The position numbers were made by a program, and so were the translations under genes. A stretch of DNA of 42,920 nucleotides from Gnetum montanum (lineage: Eukaryota; Streptophyta; Gnetopsida; Gnetales; Gnetaceae), in assembly GCA_015680685.1 (NCBI GenBank), contig MNCI01010451.1, forward strand, positions 229,996 through 272,915. Direction: 5' to 3'. The notes under the pieces were generated by a model. It had not been told where the DNA came from, did no database searches, and saw only the letters and a list, made by a program, of their open reading frames with translations. The stretch's first letter is position 1; each line of letters begins with the position of its first letter. Shown here piece after piece: positions 1 through 9,485 of the stretch.

Positions 1-133
1 TTTGAGAGCAACAAAGTTTAGAGGTGTGCTTGCAATCTACCCTCCAAATGTGAAGTACCCAAGTTGGGGAACCACATAAATTTGTGTGTGTGATTTGCTT
101 GTTTAAGTTTTTATTTGGGGAATCACGTAAATC
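1..133 (+). repeat. LTR tail of copia element E (cut by window start)
   Basis: The first ~130 bases match the last part of the LTR at 2692-3801: both contain a stretch reading gaggtgtgcttg, then 'atctaccctcca', then 'aagttgggga'. It is therefore the 3' end of an LTR of the same family in the same orientation. No primer-binding site follows. The sequence passes directly into the middle of gag, so the 5' leader and gag N-terminus have been lost by deletion at about 133/134. Confidence 0.75.
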
Positions 134-660
134 AAGGATTATTTTTCTAGAGCTAATAATTTTGTTGTAGCCATTAGAAGAATAAGAAAAGACTTGCCCA
201 AAAGTAACATCATCATCAAAATGATCAGAACTCTTCAACCAGAGTTCAAGCCTAAAGTCATAGCCATGGAGGAAATCAAAGATTTCTCAACTCTAAGATT
301 TGAGGAAGAAATTTTCATTCTTGAAAAATAGTTTCAAGCTCAAAGTCAAGCATAGTAAGATTTGATAATTCTGATCATAAGAATGAAACTACTTTTATAT
401 GTAAAAATTATGATTCTATGCAAACTCCTAATTATGATGATCAAAATAAGATTAATGCTTGGTCTTGCCAAAAGGGGTTTGGTAAGGAAATTGTGCATGT
501 ACCAATGAGTGAGAATGAGGAGAAGTGAAGCTTTGAAAATAATGCAAAAATTGATCTAATACATGATCTAATGAAAGAGAACCTAAGGATGAGGAGGTAC
601 TTCATGATAGGGGACATCATCTCAAACTCCATTAATTTTCTCAATTATCAACAAGCAAGG
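134..660 (+). pseudogene. Remnant of Ty1/copia gag (element E)
   Basis: The plus-strand translation reads DYFSRANNFVVAIRR, later IRTLQPEFKPKVIAMEEIKD and FSTLRFEE, the classic plant copia gag (UBN2/DUF4219-type) pattern of 'LRSLxPxFxxKVxAIEExKDLSxLxxEEL'. The same block occurs in element D at about 39840-40020 on the minus strand (LQPKFRPKVIVMEEIRDFSI), so E and D are one family. The reading frame breaks soon after (stop near 329), and there is no zinc knuckle, protease, integrase or reverse transcriptase downstream. Gag forms the virus-like particle of autonomous copia elements; this copy cannot. The N-terminal half is missing because the LTR tail is fused to mid-gag. Confidence 0.75.
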
Positions 661-2691
661 TAATTCAATGTAAGTCTCTATCTCTTTGCTTGTTAATTAA
701 TAAGGATAGTATATGAGAATTCCTAAATTATCTATGTCTTAGATCAAAAATGCGGAATAAGTGTCTAGAGAAATTCTTACATTGATTAATTGGTTTTGTG
801 AAGACTTATAATAGTACTTTAATAATTTCTCTTAGTTTGATTTCTTGTCTTGCTCAATCTAAAATTCTTGTGATGATATGATTTTATGTTCATTATCTTT
901 GAAATGATTTTTGAGACAAACCTCTATCAATATTGCTGGTTGAAGATCCAAATCTCCATAATTAAGCTTAATGTTAATCTACAATTATAGTGTGTTTGTG
1001 ATTTTTACACGACTCTTAAAAGCCTAAGATAAGTAGCACATATGTAGGGGAAGCCTACATCTTAATCATCTTGGGCATCGACAATGTTGGGGGAGTCCAT
1101 GGAGACTTTAGCCAAATGCACAATGAGAAAGAAAAGAACTTCAAGAGGTATTTATTGGGATGGCATAGTCTTGAATGGTTGTGTATTAGGACTTTAAAAG
1201 ATACTTAACTATATATGAATACTTAGTTCCTTATCAGCATCTATTGTTTGTAAATGATTATGGCTATGGTATTGACTTGTACTAAAATCAAAACATGCAT
1301 AACTTTCATATTCTTTTAATAAATGCTTTTGGTTGAATCTAGAATTACATGATGCTATCAGTTTTCTTTTATCTTTGGTCTTTAGCATCAATTTATGTGT
1401 TAGTTCTCATTGTTTTGAATTGATAGGCCACTTATTCTATGTTCAATCATAAGCTTAAGCATGAAGTATGTATTTTTTATACAACAAGTATTTGATATTA
1501 TGAGCAAGGCCATGATCATTTCTTAGTATGTGTGCTTTTGATTAAGTTATCCATTGAATAAATTGCTTTGAGATGCAGTTTTTAGGAATTTGGCATGGCT
1601 AGTTTCAAGTTGTAGATTACTATATGCTCATTTACCAGGATGAAAGATTCATACTAATTTATTTTGAAAAAAATTTACTTTCTCCTCAACATTCACACTT
1701 CACTTCAAGCTTAAATATTGGTTGAAAAACTTAGATAAGTTCTTGATATATGTGTGGTAATACTTGTAATATTCTTGCTTTCCTATTTGTGTGATAGTTG
1801 ATAAAACACCTATCTCTACATGCTCTATCTTTGACTATTTTTACGTGATCATATTTACATTAGCAGAAAATTTAAGGAAGTGCATGAATGTATATTTATC
1901 AGCATGTTTTATCTTTGATAAATGGTTTTGGATGTTGCATTGCCTTGAACAAACAACAAAATATGCATATCTCACTCATAGCTTTGATCTTTAAAATTGA
2001 ATGTCAATTATTCTTATTGAATTAATTGTAGCTCCTTATTTTGACCTCAAAAGAGCAATTCTAATTTTCAAAATCACACCTTAAGTGGAGGATGTAGTAC
2101 ATTACCTACTATGTTGTGAGTAATAACATGATTACTCTATGGAAATCCAATGTGAAGTTGTATGGCTATATTTACCTCACCATAAACATATGCCCATTTG
2201 CTAATGTTGTATAAAAATGAAGATTATCTTAATTCTAAGCACCTTGCACTATTAATGACTTATTGTTTTAGAGATAGGTTGCTTAAGCCTTTGCTTCACT
2301 TCAAGGTTGCATTTCACTTAGAAGGTTTGTTCTACTCTTGCAAAATTTGGGGAACCTATTCATGGACTTGATAAATACATACTACCTATATATTTCTAGG
2401 ATTATGAGTGATACTTCACTCTCCATATTATATTGCACTTTTATCTCTTTTCTATCCAAGTTTGGGGCACCTATTCATGGACCTGATAAACACATACTAC
2501 TTATATCTTTCCAGGATTATGAGTGATACTTGACTCTCCATATTATATTGCCCTTTTATCTCTTTTCTATCCAAGTTTGTGCATCTTATCCTTTTTGTTA
2601 TTGTTCAAAAAGGAGGAGAGTAGCATGGTTATATTTGTATGACCACTAACCCATTTTCTTAAGTTTTGAACATCACCAGAAAGGGTGAGAT
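661..2691 (+). other. Non-coding interior of element E
   Basis: About 2 kb, AT-rich, without a convincing reading frame in any phase. It holds a 115-bp tandem duplication (2346-2575). Near its right end, at about 2590-2640, a block reading 'tgttcaaaaaggaggagag' resembles the 3' end of the accessory ORF of element D (36434-36460, minus strand). This suggests E once carried that ORF and lost it. The last bases, 'aaagggtgagat', are a purine-rich tract where a polypurine tract should sit, immediately before the LTR start TGTGGACC. Confidence 0.55.
2346..2575 (+). repeat. 115-bp tandem duplication, two copies
   Basis: 2346-2460 and 2461-2575 are direct head-to-tail copies. Both begin 'tttgggg(a/c)acctattcatgg', contain 'attatgagtgatactt' and end 'tcttttctatccaag'. 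They differ at only a handful of sites, so the duplication is younger than much of the surrounding decay. No coding content seen. Confidence 0.9.
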
Positions 2692-3801
2692 TGTGGACCT
2701 TTCGGTTTGTTTAGGTGTGCTCAAAACATTAAGTAAAATGAAAACAAAAGTTGTTTGTATGGTTATATGATTATTGTGTTTGTAGGACTACATACACAGG
2801 AAACCAAGATGAGCTAAAGAGGACAAGGAATGAACTATCCCAGAGCTCAAAGGAGGATGTCACCCACATGTCTTCAAACGAACATCCAAAGAACGTGGAC
2901 AAGGACCTAATATTGAACAAGCAAGGTTATCATCATCTAAGCATGTAGAAGGTCAAGATTATGGACAAGGAATGATGCATTCAAAAAAAAAAGAAAGTTA
3001 AGAAAAATGTCTCTAGGAAGCAACAGACTTCTTGACAGATTTGAAGTGGATTCAAACAAGGACATCTTTAGAAATAGTAAGATGTCTTTCTCAGACAAAG
3101 ACATCTTTGCATATTGTAGACCAAGTCCAAAAAGACATCTTCCATAAGAAAAGATTTCTTCCAAAGTAGAGACTTTAGAAAGATATCTTTTAGGAAACAA
3201 AGATGTCTCCCATGATCATTAGTGATCATTAGCTAGTCATTGCATGAGTTTTGAGAAGGATTTAGCAACACAGTAACTATAAGAAGACTTCATGTGCATT
3301 GGGAAAAGTGAAAATATTATTATATTCATTATACAATCATTTGTAATCATTGAATTCTCTATTGCTCCTCATTGTCTAATTATTTTGGCTTTGTAAAGTG
3401 TGTTGTACCTAACTGTGCAAGGATCAGAAATTTGAGTTGTAATTATTCCTTGTAATTCCTATTCTTGTTGTCCTATAGGGTTGATGTGATTGAGCTTGTT
3501 GAGATCCTACAAGATTGAGTTGTTGCTACTGCAGTACAACACTCCGATGTGGAGCTCAAGATTATAAAGGTTGTGGAAGCCTTGAAACCACATTTTCAAG
3601 CTTGATGGGACCTTGCAGGGTTGATTGATTTGTGCTATGGTACAACACTTCAAAGTAGGGCTTGATGACTGTACAAGGTGTGGATCCTTCAACCACATTT
3701 TGAGAGCAACAAATTCTAGAGGTGTGCTTGTGATCTACCCTCCAAGTGTGGAGTACCTAAGTTGGGGAATTATTTAAGTTTTTACTTGTGGAACTTATTC
3801 A
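2692..3801 (+). repeat. 3' LTR of copia element E
   Basis: It starts TGTGGACC directly after a purine tract and ends ...cttattCA. The same boundaries occur in inverted orientation in the LTR of element D at 34917-36073 (start TGTTGACC, end cttattCA), which defines a TG...CA LTR of about 1.1 kb. Inside are a motif array (3004-3210), a TATA-like TATAAG at 3278, and the shared 3' portion with repeated 'gaggtgtgctt' and 'accacattttgagagcaaca' blocks. The 5' target duplication lies outside the window. Confidence 0.85.
3004..3210 (+). promoter_or_regulatory. TGTCTC/AGACATCT motif array in U3 of LTR E
   Basis: Roughly seven copies of (A)GATGTCT or its complement AGACATC occur here in both orientations, two of them with the full TGTCTC core (about 3007 and 3201). 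TATAAG follows at 3278-3283, about 70 bases downstream. TGTCTC is the established auxin-response element core bound by ARF factors. Auxin control is inference only. A richer version of the same array is in LTR D and inside element D. Confidence 0.6.
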
Positions 3802-3803
3802 TT

Positions 3804-3872
3804 CTCGCTGCCACCCTCACTGCACCCCCACCACACACACCCCCACCCCTGCCCTGCCCCCACCCCCCACAC
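3804..3872. repeat. C-rich low-complexity tract with seven C runs
   Basis: A 69-bp block rich in C and CA with seven runs of three or more C on the plus strand lies directly beside the 3' end of LTR E, inside strongly AT-rich DNA. On the minus strand the G runs could fold into a quadruplex. It also marks the edge where the integrase tail of element H stops matching. Confidence 0.75.
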
Positions 3873-4406
3873 CTTTCTAAGTTCAATGATTCCCAATATA
3901 GATTTTTTGCCATAAACTAGTTCATGAGTGATCTTAAGAGATTCTTTATAATAAATGCAATCTACCCATATAGCCCAATTTACCTTTTCATGCCAAGATT
4001 TTGGGTTCTCACTAATCATCTTTCTAACTCCACCTAGAAGATTTTTGTTTAAAGATTCTACTAATACCTACCAATCTTTATGTTGTAGTATTTCAATTTC
4101 ATTATCCATTTGAAATTTCTTAGTAATAGCATTGGGTGAAACTTCATTGATAAGGATTAAGTTATTTGTATGTGAAGCTTCAAGAGTCTAATTGTAAAAC
4201 TCCCCTTGATTAGTAAGAAAATGAGTAATTTTATGATCATCATCAAAAACTTGTAAAGGTAACACATTATCAAGGATGGAATAACCATAAACCGTTTCCA
4301 TGATGATTTTAGAATCCAAGGCTCCATAAGAAAATGGAAGATCAAGAACACAAGTAGCTTGTGCTAAAAGCATCAAGAATGTGGTTTTCATCTCTACAAA
4401 CATGTT
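3873..4406 (-). pseudogene. Integrase C-terminal remnant of element H
   Basis: Minus-strand translation gives ENPKSWHEKVNWAIWVDC, then ITHELVYGKKSILGIIELRK. This matches the plant gypsy integrase end, where 'W...L..ALWAYRT', 'TPF.LVYG.EAVLPIE' is expected. Upstream in the same strand lie YGALDSKII and VFDDDHKITHFLTNQGEFYN, a spacer between RNase H and integrase. The catalytic DDE core is not present. Several stops interrupt the frame. Confidence 0.6.
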
Positions 4407-4670
4407 CTAACATGATAAGATTGAATTCCTTAAATATTCTAACACATATGTCTTGTATGCTCTCGTTAAAGGATCCTTATCTTCATAAATGTTGTTAATT
4501 TGATTCACAATAAGTTGTGAATCACTATAAATATTTAACTTTAAAAGATCAAAGTAAATAGCATACTTTAGTCCATGGATTAAAGCTTCATATTTAGCCA
4601 TGTTCTTTGCCATGGGCTTTGAAAAATGAATGACTTTAAGCTTTGGAGCTTTCCTAGGTGGAATTAACAT
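4407..4670 (-). pseudogene. RNase H domain of gypsy element H
   Basis: An open stretch of 87 codons. The motif MAKNMAKYEALIHGLKYA corresponds to the 'TNN.AEYEAL..GL..A' helix of plant gypsy RNase H, with its conserved Glu. IYSDSQLIVNQINN is the next motif, containing the conserved Asp of 'GDSqLVv.Qv.g'. DPLTRAYKTYVLEYL follows as expected. The enzyme degrades the RNA template during reverse transcription. Position directly upstream of an integrase tail, without RT between protease and this domain, fits the additional RNase H of the Tat lineage. One strand Asp near the N-terminus is not visible, so activity is unlikely. Confidence 0.75.
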
Positions 4671-5219
4671 AATTTCAGCACTGCATCCTCATTTTGATGA
4701 GGCTTCATCAATCCTATGTATCCATATGTCCAAGTTATTTAAATCTGAAAAGTAAGCTCTTTAATTGGTATAAGCATTATCATCATCATCAATTGGATTA
4801 TCATCTAAGGATTGAATAGTGAGGATTTCATTAATATCCTTGTCCTTACCAATTGGTGGGGGATCACCAAATAGGAAAGTCTTTCTATCATGCTAATAGA
4901 AAGGTAGTGTGTCAATGTGAAATTCAAAAAGTTTCCTATAAGTTTGGTAATAGGATGTGGCATGAATGTAAATATAGAAGTTTATGTTAGGTAAGGAGTC
5001 ATTCATTGCATCTAAATTTTCATCTAGCTTGTATTCACCAAAGTTAAGATTAATGATTCCCACAAAGTCTTCATTTTGATTTGTTGATGTAACATGAGAT
5101 TTCATAGGACTTGAGATGACATGACAATGGAAAGGTTCTCTAGGAATTATTACATGTTCAAATCCTCCTTTGATTGGAAGAAGGAGTTCTGAGAAATCAA
5201 ATCTAAAGAAACCTCCAAA
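4671..5219 (-). pseudogene. Spacer coding region between protease and RNase H of element H
   Basis: Minus-strand frame with acidic and polar sequence (ENLDAMNDSLPNINFYIYIH and later SLDDNPIDDDDNAYTN). No known domain recognised. In intact relatives RT would lie near here; its complete absence marks a deletion or a non-autonomous design. Confidence 0.45.
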
Positions 5220-5520
5220 TTGGGCACCAAAGGTACATGAAAGCAACATGTCATAAGTAGATTTCATATCAACTACAAAGATGTCTGTGTGACATGAGAA
5301 ATTAGGATATTACTTTAGGCGAATTTGGATATCTTTAAGTGATCCTACTACACGGATGTTGGATCCATCAAGTTGAATAACACATTGGGTTTGGAAAATC
5401 ATTTGTGCTCCTAAATTTTTACATACCTAAAGAGGGATTACATTTAAAGTAGCTCCTAAATCCATTAGACAATTATGAACATTGTTCCCTAGTATAACTA
5501 AAGTAGTTAGGAAAGGAAAT
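5220..5520 (-). pseudogene. Retropepsin (aspartic protease) domain of element H
   Basis: Minus-strand translation contains CLMDLGATLNVIPL, equivalent to the plant gypsy protease active site 'aLlDlGAs.Nvip', followed by one stop, then CKNLGAQ, IQLDGSNIRVVGSLKDIQI and later MLLSCTFGAQFGGF, matching the 'LLGRpfl' flap-end region. The catalytic Asp and the Gly-Ala are present. The protease would process the Gag-Pol precursor. It is broken by at least two stops (about 5429 and 5313). Confidence 0.7.
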
Positions 5521-5534
5521 TGGTCTATCTTGGC

Positions 5535-7220
5535 CTATTGGTGATGAATGGATTTGTCAAGGATTCCAGCATCATCTACGAAATGAACTTTCTTCTCATC
5601 TGTAAATGTGTTACCTTTATCTCTAGATTTATTGATTAATCCATGTATAGCTTCTTTTGCTTCCTTAAATTGTAAAAGTTCATACATGGATATGTTGGCC
5701 TTAACCTTTTTCAAATCTTCTATAAGATCATAAGTTTTCATCTCACTCTTGGGCTTAGGTTGGTTTTGGTTGGAATGATTATGGATTTGTAATGATGTTC
5801 CAAGTTGTGTCTATTGTTTAGATGTATTATTGTGGTTTTTTTTGCAAGAGGGACGTATGTGTTTTCTTTTGGGCTACTAGAGTTGTACATGATGTCACTC
5901 ATCTTTCTAAACCATGAATTTGCAGGGGTAGGTTCATTGCTCATGACTTGCTCAAAGGATGCTACTGGTTCATTTTTAGTTTCACTAGGGATTTCTAGAA
6001 CCATCACTGGGGCTTTCCCTTTTGGTTGTTTTGTACTTCTTGTGTGATATTCCCATATAAGGCTTGAAATTGGAGGCAAGACTTTTCAGAATGCTATCTA
6101 GTGTTATGTAACCTACAATATTCACTAAGAGCTACTTCTTCTAGGTTTTCATTTACCTCATTATGTTGATTTCTTGCCTTAACATTGTTGCGTGTTAGGT
6201 CAATTTCTTCATTAGAAAGCTTCTATAGGATAGTTAAGACTTGGTTCATCAAAGGTTGACCCTCAACTTTAGGTAAGTTAAAGCTTTGTGTAGTCTCAGG
6301 GTTAGGGATAGAGGGTATGGAGAAGGGGTTGATAATAGATTGAATTAAAGCCTTCGATTGATCATCATTTAGGCCAAGGTTTTGAGGAAATATAGAAGAA
6401 GAAGCATTTGCACTTTGAATATTTGGTAGAGAGTTGAGGATTGGAGGATTAGTTTGAAAAGAATTCAAGACTATTGGGATTTGGGAACCAAAGGCAAGAG
6501 TTCTTAATTGGGATTGTAACAAGTTTGTGAGAGTGATTTGTTCAAGTTTGATTACTTTGGACATGGCTCCTTGCAAGTCGGCGATATTAGGATTAGATTT
6601 GATTACATATGCAAAGAAAGGATCAAGGTTGAGAGGAAAAAGTTTAAGATTCCTACCAGTTGTGGTCGCATCTTGCTAGGAACATACAATAATTGTTGAT
6701 GGAACCTTAAATTGTAGTTTCTAATTGTTTCTCCACTAACCTTTCATAGGCTAGTAAAGTTCCTAAAAGCTATAGCGAGGCTAGTAAACTTGTCAAATTA
6801 AGAAAGAAAATGTGATTTATAGTCATTCCAAGTTGAGATTGATGAGTTGGGAAGGGTTAGAAATCATTGATTTTCCATACCTAGGAAGGTAGTGACAAAA
6901 GACCTACAGGCGACATCATGTTGAACTATGTTGTCAATGCCTAGTAGTGTCTTGAAATTCTAAAGGTGTTAATGAGCATCATTAAAAGAGGGATTGAACG
7001 AAAGGGAACTATGTTGAAGAGGTTTTGGAATTGTGTTGAAGTTTTGAAAGTTGAAGGGATTATTGACCAAATGTTGGGTAGCAAGGTTTACCATGTTTGA
7101 AGAATGTGGGGACTTAGATCTAGGTCTTATAGGAATATGACGTGGAAAACTATTAGCTAGGAAGTTTTGTCTTATTGTTTTCTTAGTTCGAGGCCTAAGG
7201 ATTTCACTAGGTCTAACCAT
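5535..7220 (-). pseudogene. gag of gypsy element H
   Basis: It begins at an ATG whose complement is at 7218-7220 (MVRPSEILRPRTKKTIRQNF). The core 'FLTLPNSSISTWNDYKSHFLS' followed by 'GETIRNYNLRFHQQL' is the Retrotrans_gag pattern (LP..SI.sWeel...Fl, GEsl..Y..RF). A Pro/Asn-rich linker follows (6223-6576), then a zinc-knuckle-like EYCRLHNTR-HSEKSCLQFQ near 6090, the Cys/His pattern of Tat-type gag. Multiple stops and shifts divide it into at least four pieces. Confidence 0.7.
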
Positions 7221-7399
7221 AAACTAAGTTAATAACAAAGGTGATTTTTTAAAAAACCTTTTTTTTTGGATTTTTTGAATAAAGTAGAAACAAAAGGAAA
7301 GTAAGGAAATTGAAACTAGGACAAGATCACAGAGGAATGAAAATTGATTAAGAGAAACCGTAATGGTGGCCATCCTTCTAGTGCCAGAGAGGGTCTTGA
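7221..7399 (-). other. 5' leader and probable primer-binding site of element H
   Basis: Upstream of the gag ATG on the minus strand is an AT-rich leader. Near 7366-7390 it reads 'tggcactagaaggatggcc', which begins with the obligatory TGG of plant primer sites. The matching tRNA is not identified with confidence. Confidence 0.4.
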
Positions 7400-8311
7400 T
7401 TCAAAAATTTAGGCTATAAAGGCACACTAACACACAATGCCTATAAAGTGCTAGATTTTGCAAGATTGTTACCTAGGACACCTTACTTATGGACACCACT
7501 AGCCCAAGAATAGTCTCCATGGAAGAGAAACGTGACAAATAATTCAAATAACATCACTAAATTTGAAAATATTAAATTATTTTCAAATAGAAATATTGAA
7601 GATGAAATAATTTAGAAAGATCATAATATTAGAAAGAAAATAACATAAAGCAAAGAAAAGAGAGAACTTAGCAGATTCATTAATGGCTACAAGTAGCCAT
7701 GGAGGTAGTACATAACAACTGCAACAAGTGATATCAACAGCTTGTAGACAACAACACCATCCAATAATGACTAATAGCAACAACAACAAGAAGTAGCTAA
7801 TCACTAGGCAATGAGCTACATGTAGCAACAACAACACTAATATGAAAAGGGAAAAAGGATATGGGATCGAGAGATGGTGGGATGATGGGATGGAATAGGA
7901 GACGGGAAGGGAGAAGGGAAAAAGGAGCAAGATATGAAAAGCAAAAGAGAAAAGCTAAGAGACTTTTCTTTCCCCTCTCTTCCTTATAATGAACTTTTTC
8001 ATCTATGTGTATGGGCTTTTATAGCCCTTATGTTCTTCTCCTCCTCCTTATTAATTGAGAGTAAGTCAATCAATTATGAAAACAAAACTAAGAGTAAATA
8101 TGGAGTTAGTAAATAAACAAAATCCATATTTACTAATATATTATTATTTATTTTTAAAAATAAAACTATTTTGTAACTATAAACTATAGATCAACTTATT
8201 AATGATTACTATAACAAGATTAATGATCATTATAACAAATAGGTTAGCTCTCCATGTAGCTAGTAGATGATTATGTAGCATGACATGATATTCTAGTGGC
8301 AAAAGACATCA
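7400..8311 (-). repeat. Probable 5' LTR of element H
   Basis: This non-coding block lies upstream (to the right) of the leader of H. Its minus-strand start could be TGATGTCTTTTGCC (complement ending at 8311). It contains a long purine tract at about 7860-7960 and AT-rich DNA around 8110-8250. No second copy exists in the window to prove the ends, so both boundaries are tentative. Long leucine-rich frames here (about 7583-7930) are composition artefacts. Confidence 0.35.
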
Positions 8312-8622
8312 ACCCTTAAACAACCTATCATGCTTATTTTCATATACCCAGTTGCAACGAATTCTCTAGCATGGCTTGCTATTCAAAGCAACAGTAGCAG
8401 TAAAGATTAAGAAAACCAACAAGAAACAACTGAACCTATTTTTTCTCCTAATCAAACAAAACAAAATGTAATACAAGTGTATAGAAATTTGACCATAAAT
8501 CCATCACCCTTTTGAGCTACAAATGCTTTAAAAAACTCAAAAATCATAGTAGTAACAGAACACAATATACCACCAGCAACATGATATCCAAAATGAAATC
8601 TAAGAAGCGTAGAGGAAGGCAT
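8312..8622. other. Unassigned flank between H and copia G
   Basis: AT-rich DNA, no repeat partner in the window. If copia G is removed in thought, this piece continues the minus strand directly after the YSL coding relic, so it may be the former 3' flank of that gene. A frame crossing 8452-8673 runs over the LTR boundary and has no recognisable domain. Confidence 0.35.
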
Positions 8623-9016
8623 TGTTAGCAAATTTGGCAGCAAAATATGAAATGAGATGAAAATAAAGAGCAATGGACATGAATCTTTTACGTGGAAAAA
8701 CCCCTAAGTGGTTAAGAAAACCATGGGGAAATGTAGAAGGATCTTATTATCAAAAATGGGGATAACAACGTTCTCTCTTCATCATAAGGAGAGAATAAGA
8801 AGAAGCCTCTCTTTCATGCAATAGGAGAAGAATGTAAGAGTGGGATGGAAAGGGGGATATCTGTAATGGATCTAAATTGTGGTGAGGGAGGTCCCTTTTA
8901 TATTGGTGAAGGGGCCCTTAAATAACTAATGATAACCACCCACTATTTTAATAACCATAGCCTAATTTTATCATGATAACCATGGCCTAAATTTATCATG
9001 ATAACTATGGCCAACA
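8623..9016 (-). repeat. 3' LTR of copia G
   Basis: Near-copy of 11892-12286 with TG...CA ends. It contains the TATA-like 'tcccttttatattgg' block and, at 8968-8979 and 8993-9004, two copies of the perfect 12-bp palindrome TTATCATGATAA spaced 25 bp, within a tandem 25-bp repeat at the U3 start. Confidence 0.9.
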
Positions 9017-9485
9017 ATCTTCCACTTGGAGATTTTGATTGAGGATCAATCATATCTCGACACCATCATTTCTACCTTGCCATTCTATGTTGCTTATGCT
9101 TTTGTAGGCCATATGAGCATCTATTCCAATGCTCTCGTCCAAGATTTTCCATGTACAGATTGACCGCTCCCACTGCTCATGCAATGTCTAGTCTTGTACA
9201 AATCATAGCGAACATTAGGCTTACGACTACTGATGCATACAATACTCAAGACATCTCATTCCTCTCTACTTCATTGCTACGACACATCTCAGAGGATAAT
9301 TTGAAATTAACAGGAAGTGGGGTAGAAATTGGCTTACAGTCTTGCATGTTGAAGCGTCACAAGATCTTACCCAAGTAGTTTTTCTGAGAAAGCCAAATAT
9401 TCTTGTTATTTTTGTCTCGGTGACTTTTCTTCCCTAGAATCTTGTTTGCTGGTCCCAAGTCTTTCATATCAAATTCCCTAGCCAA
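9017..9485 (-). pseudogene. RT C-terminal remnant of copia G
   Basis: Minus-strand translation in shifting frames gives REFDMKDLGPANKIL, then LQRFNMQDCKPISTPLPVNF, then SVVVSLMFAMICTRLDIA. These are the conserved copia blocks after the YVDD motif ('F.MkDLG...ILG', 'L.rF.M..ckpv.tPl', 'VGSLMYa...TRPDIa'). The RNase H domain that should follow is missing, since the LTR starts soon afterwards. Frameshifts are near 9430 and stops near 9270-9190. Confidence 0.75.

Larger units (their letters stand above)
3873..8311 (-). mobile_element. Ty3/gypsy element H, minus strand, truncated, no reverse transcriptase
   Basis: Reading leftward from about 7400 the order is gag, retropepsin, a spacer, RNase H and an integrase tail, with a probable 5' LTR to the right. 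The RT domain and most of integrase are absent, so this copy has a large internal deletion or belongs to a non-autonomous derivative. The RNase H carries the 'MAKYEALIHGL' signature of the extra RNase H in Tat/Ogre-type plant gypsy elements. The 3' LTR is missing: the element is cut by the C-rich tract and the insertion of copia E. Confidence 0.7.

Noticed and set aside
134-170. Primer-binding site after the first LTR tail ('ttttctagagctaat')
   Set aside because: It aligns with the interior of gag in element D ('ttttctaggggtaat'), so it is coding remnant, not a primer site.
7583-7930. Leucine-rich, membrane-like open frame on the minus strand
   Set aside because: It lies in the probable LTR of H, made of purine-rich and simple-sequence DNA; hydrophobicity follows from composition, no family pattern.
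8452-8673. Minus-strand frame MLFIFISFHILLP... as a possible gene
   Set aside because: Its first part is LTR sequence of copia G (the same peptide arises from 11868-12068) and the rest has no recognisable domain.
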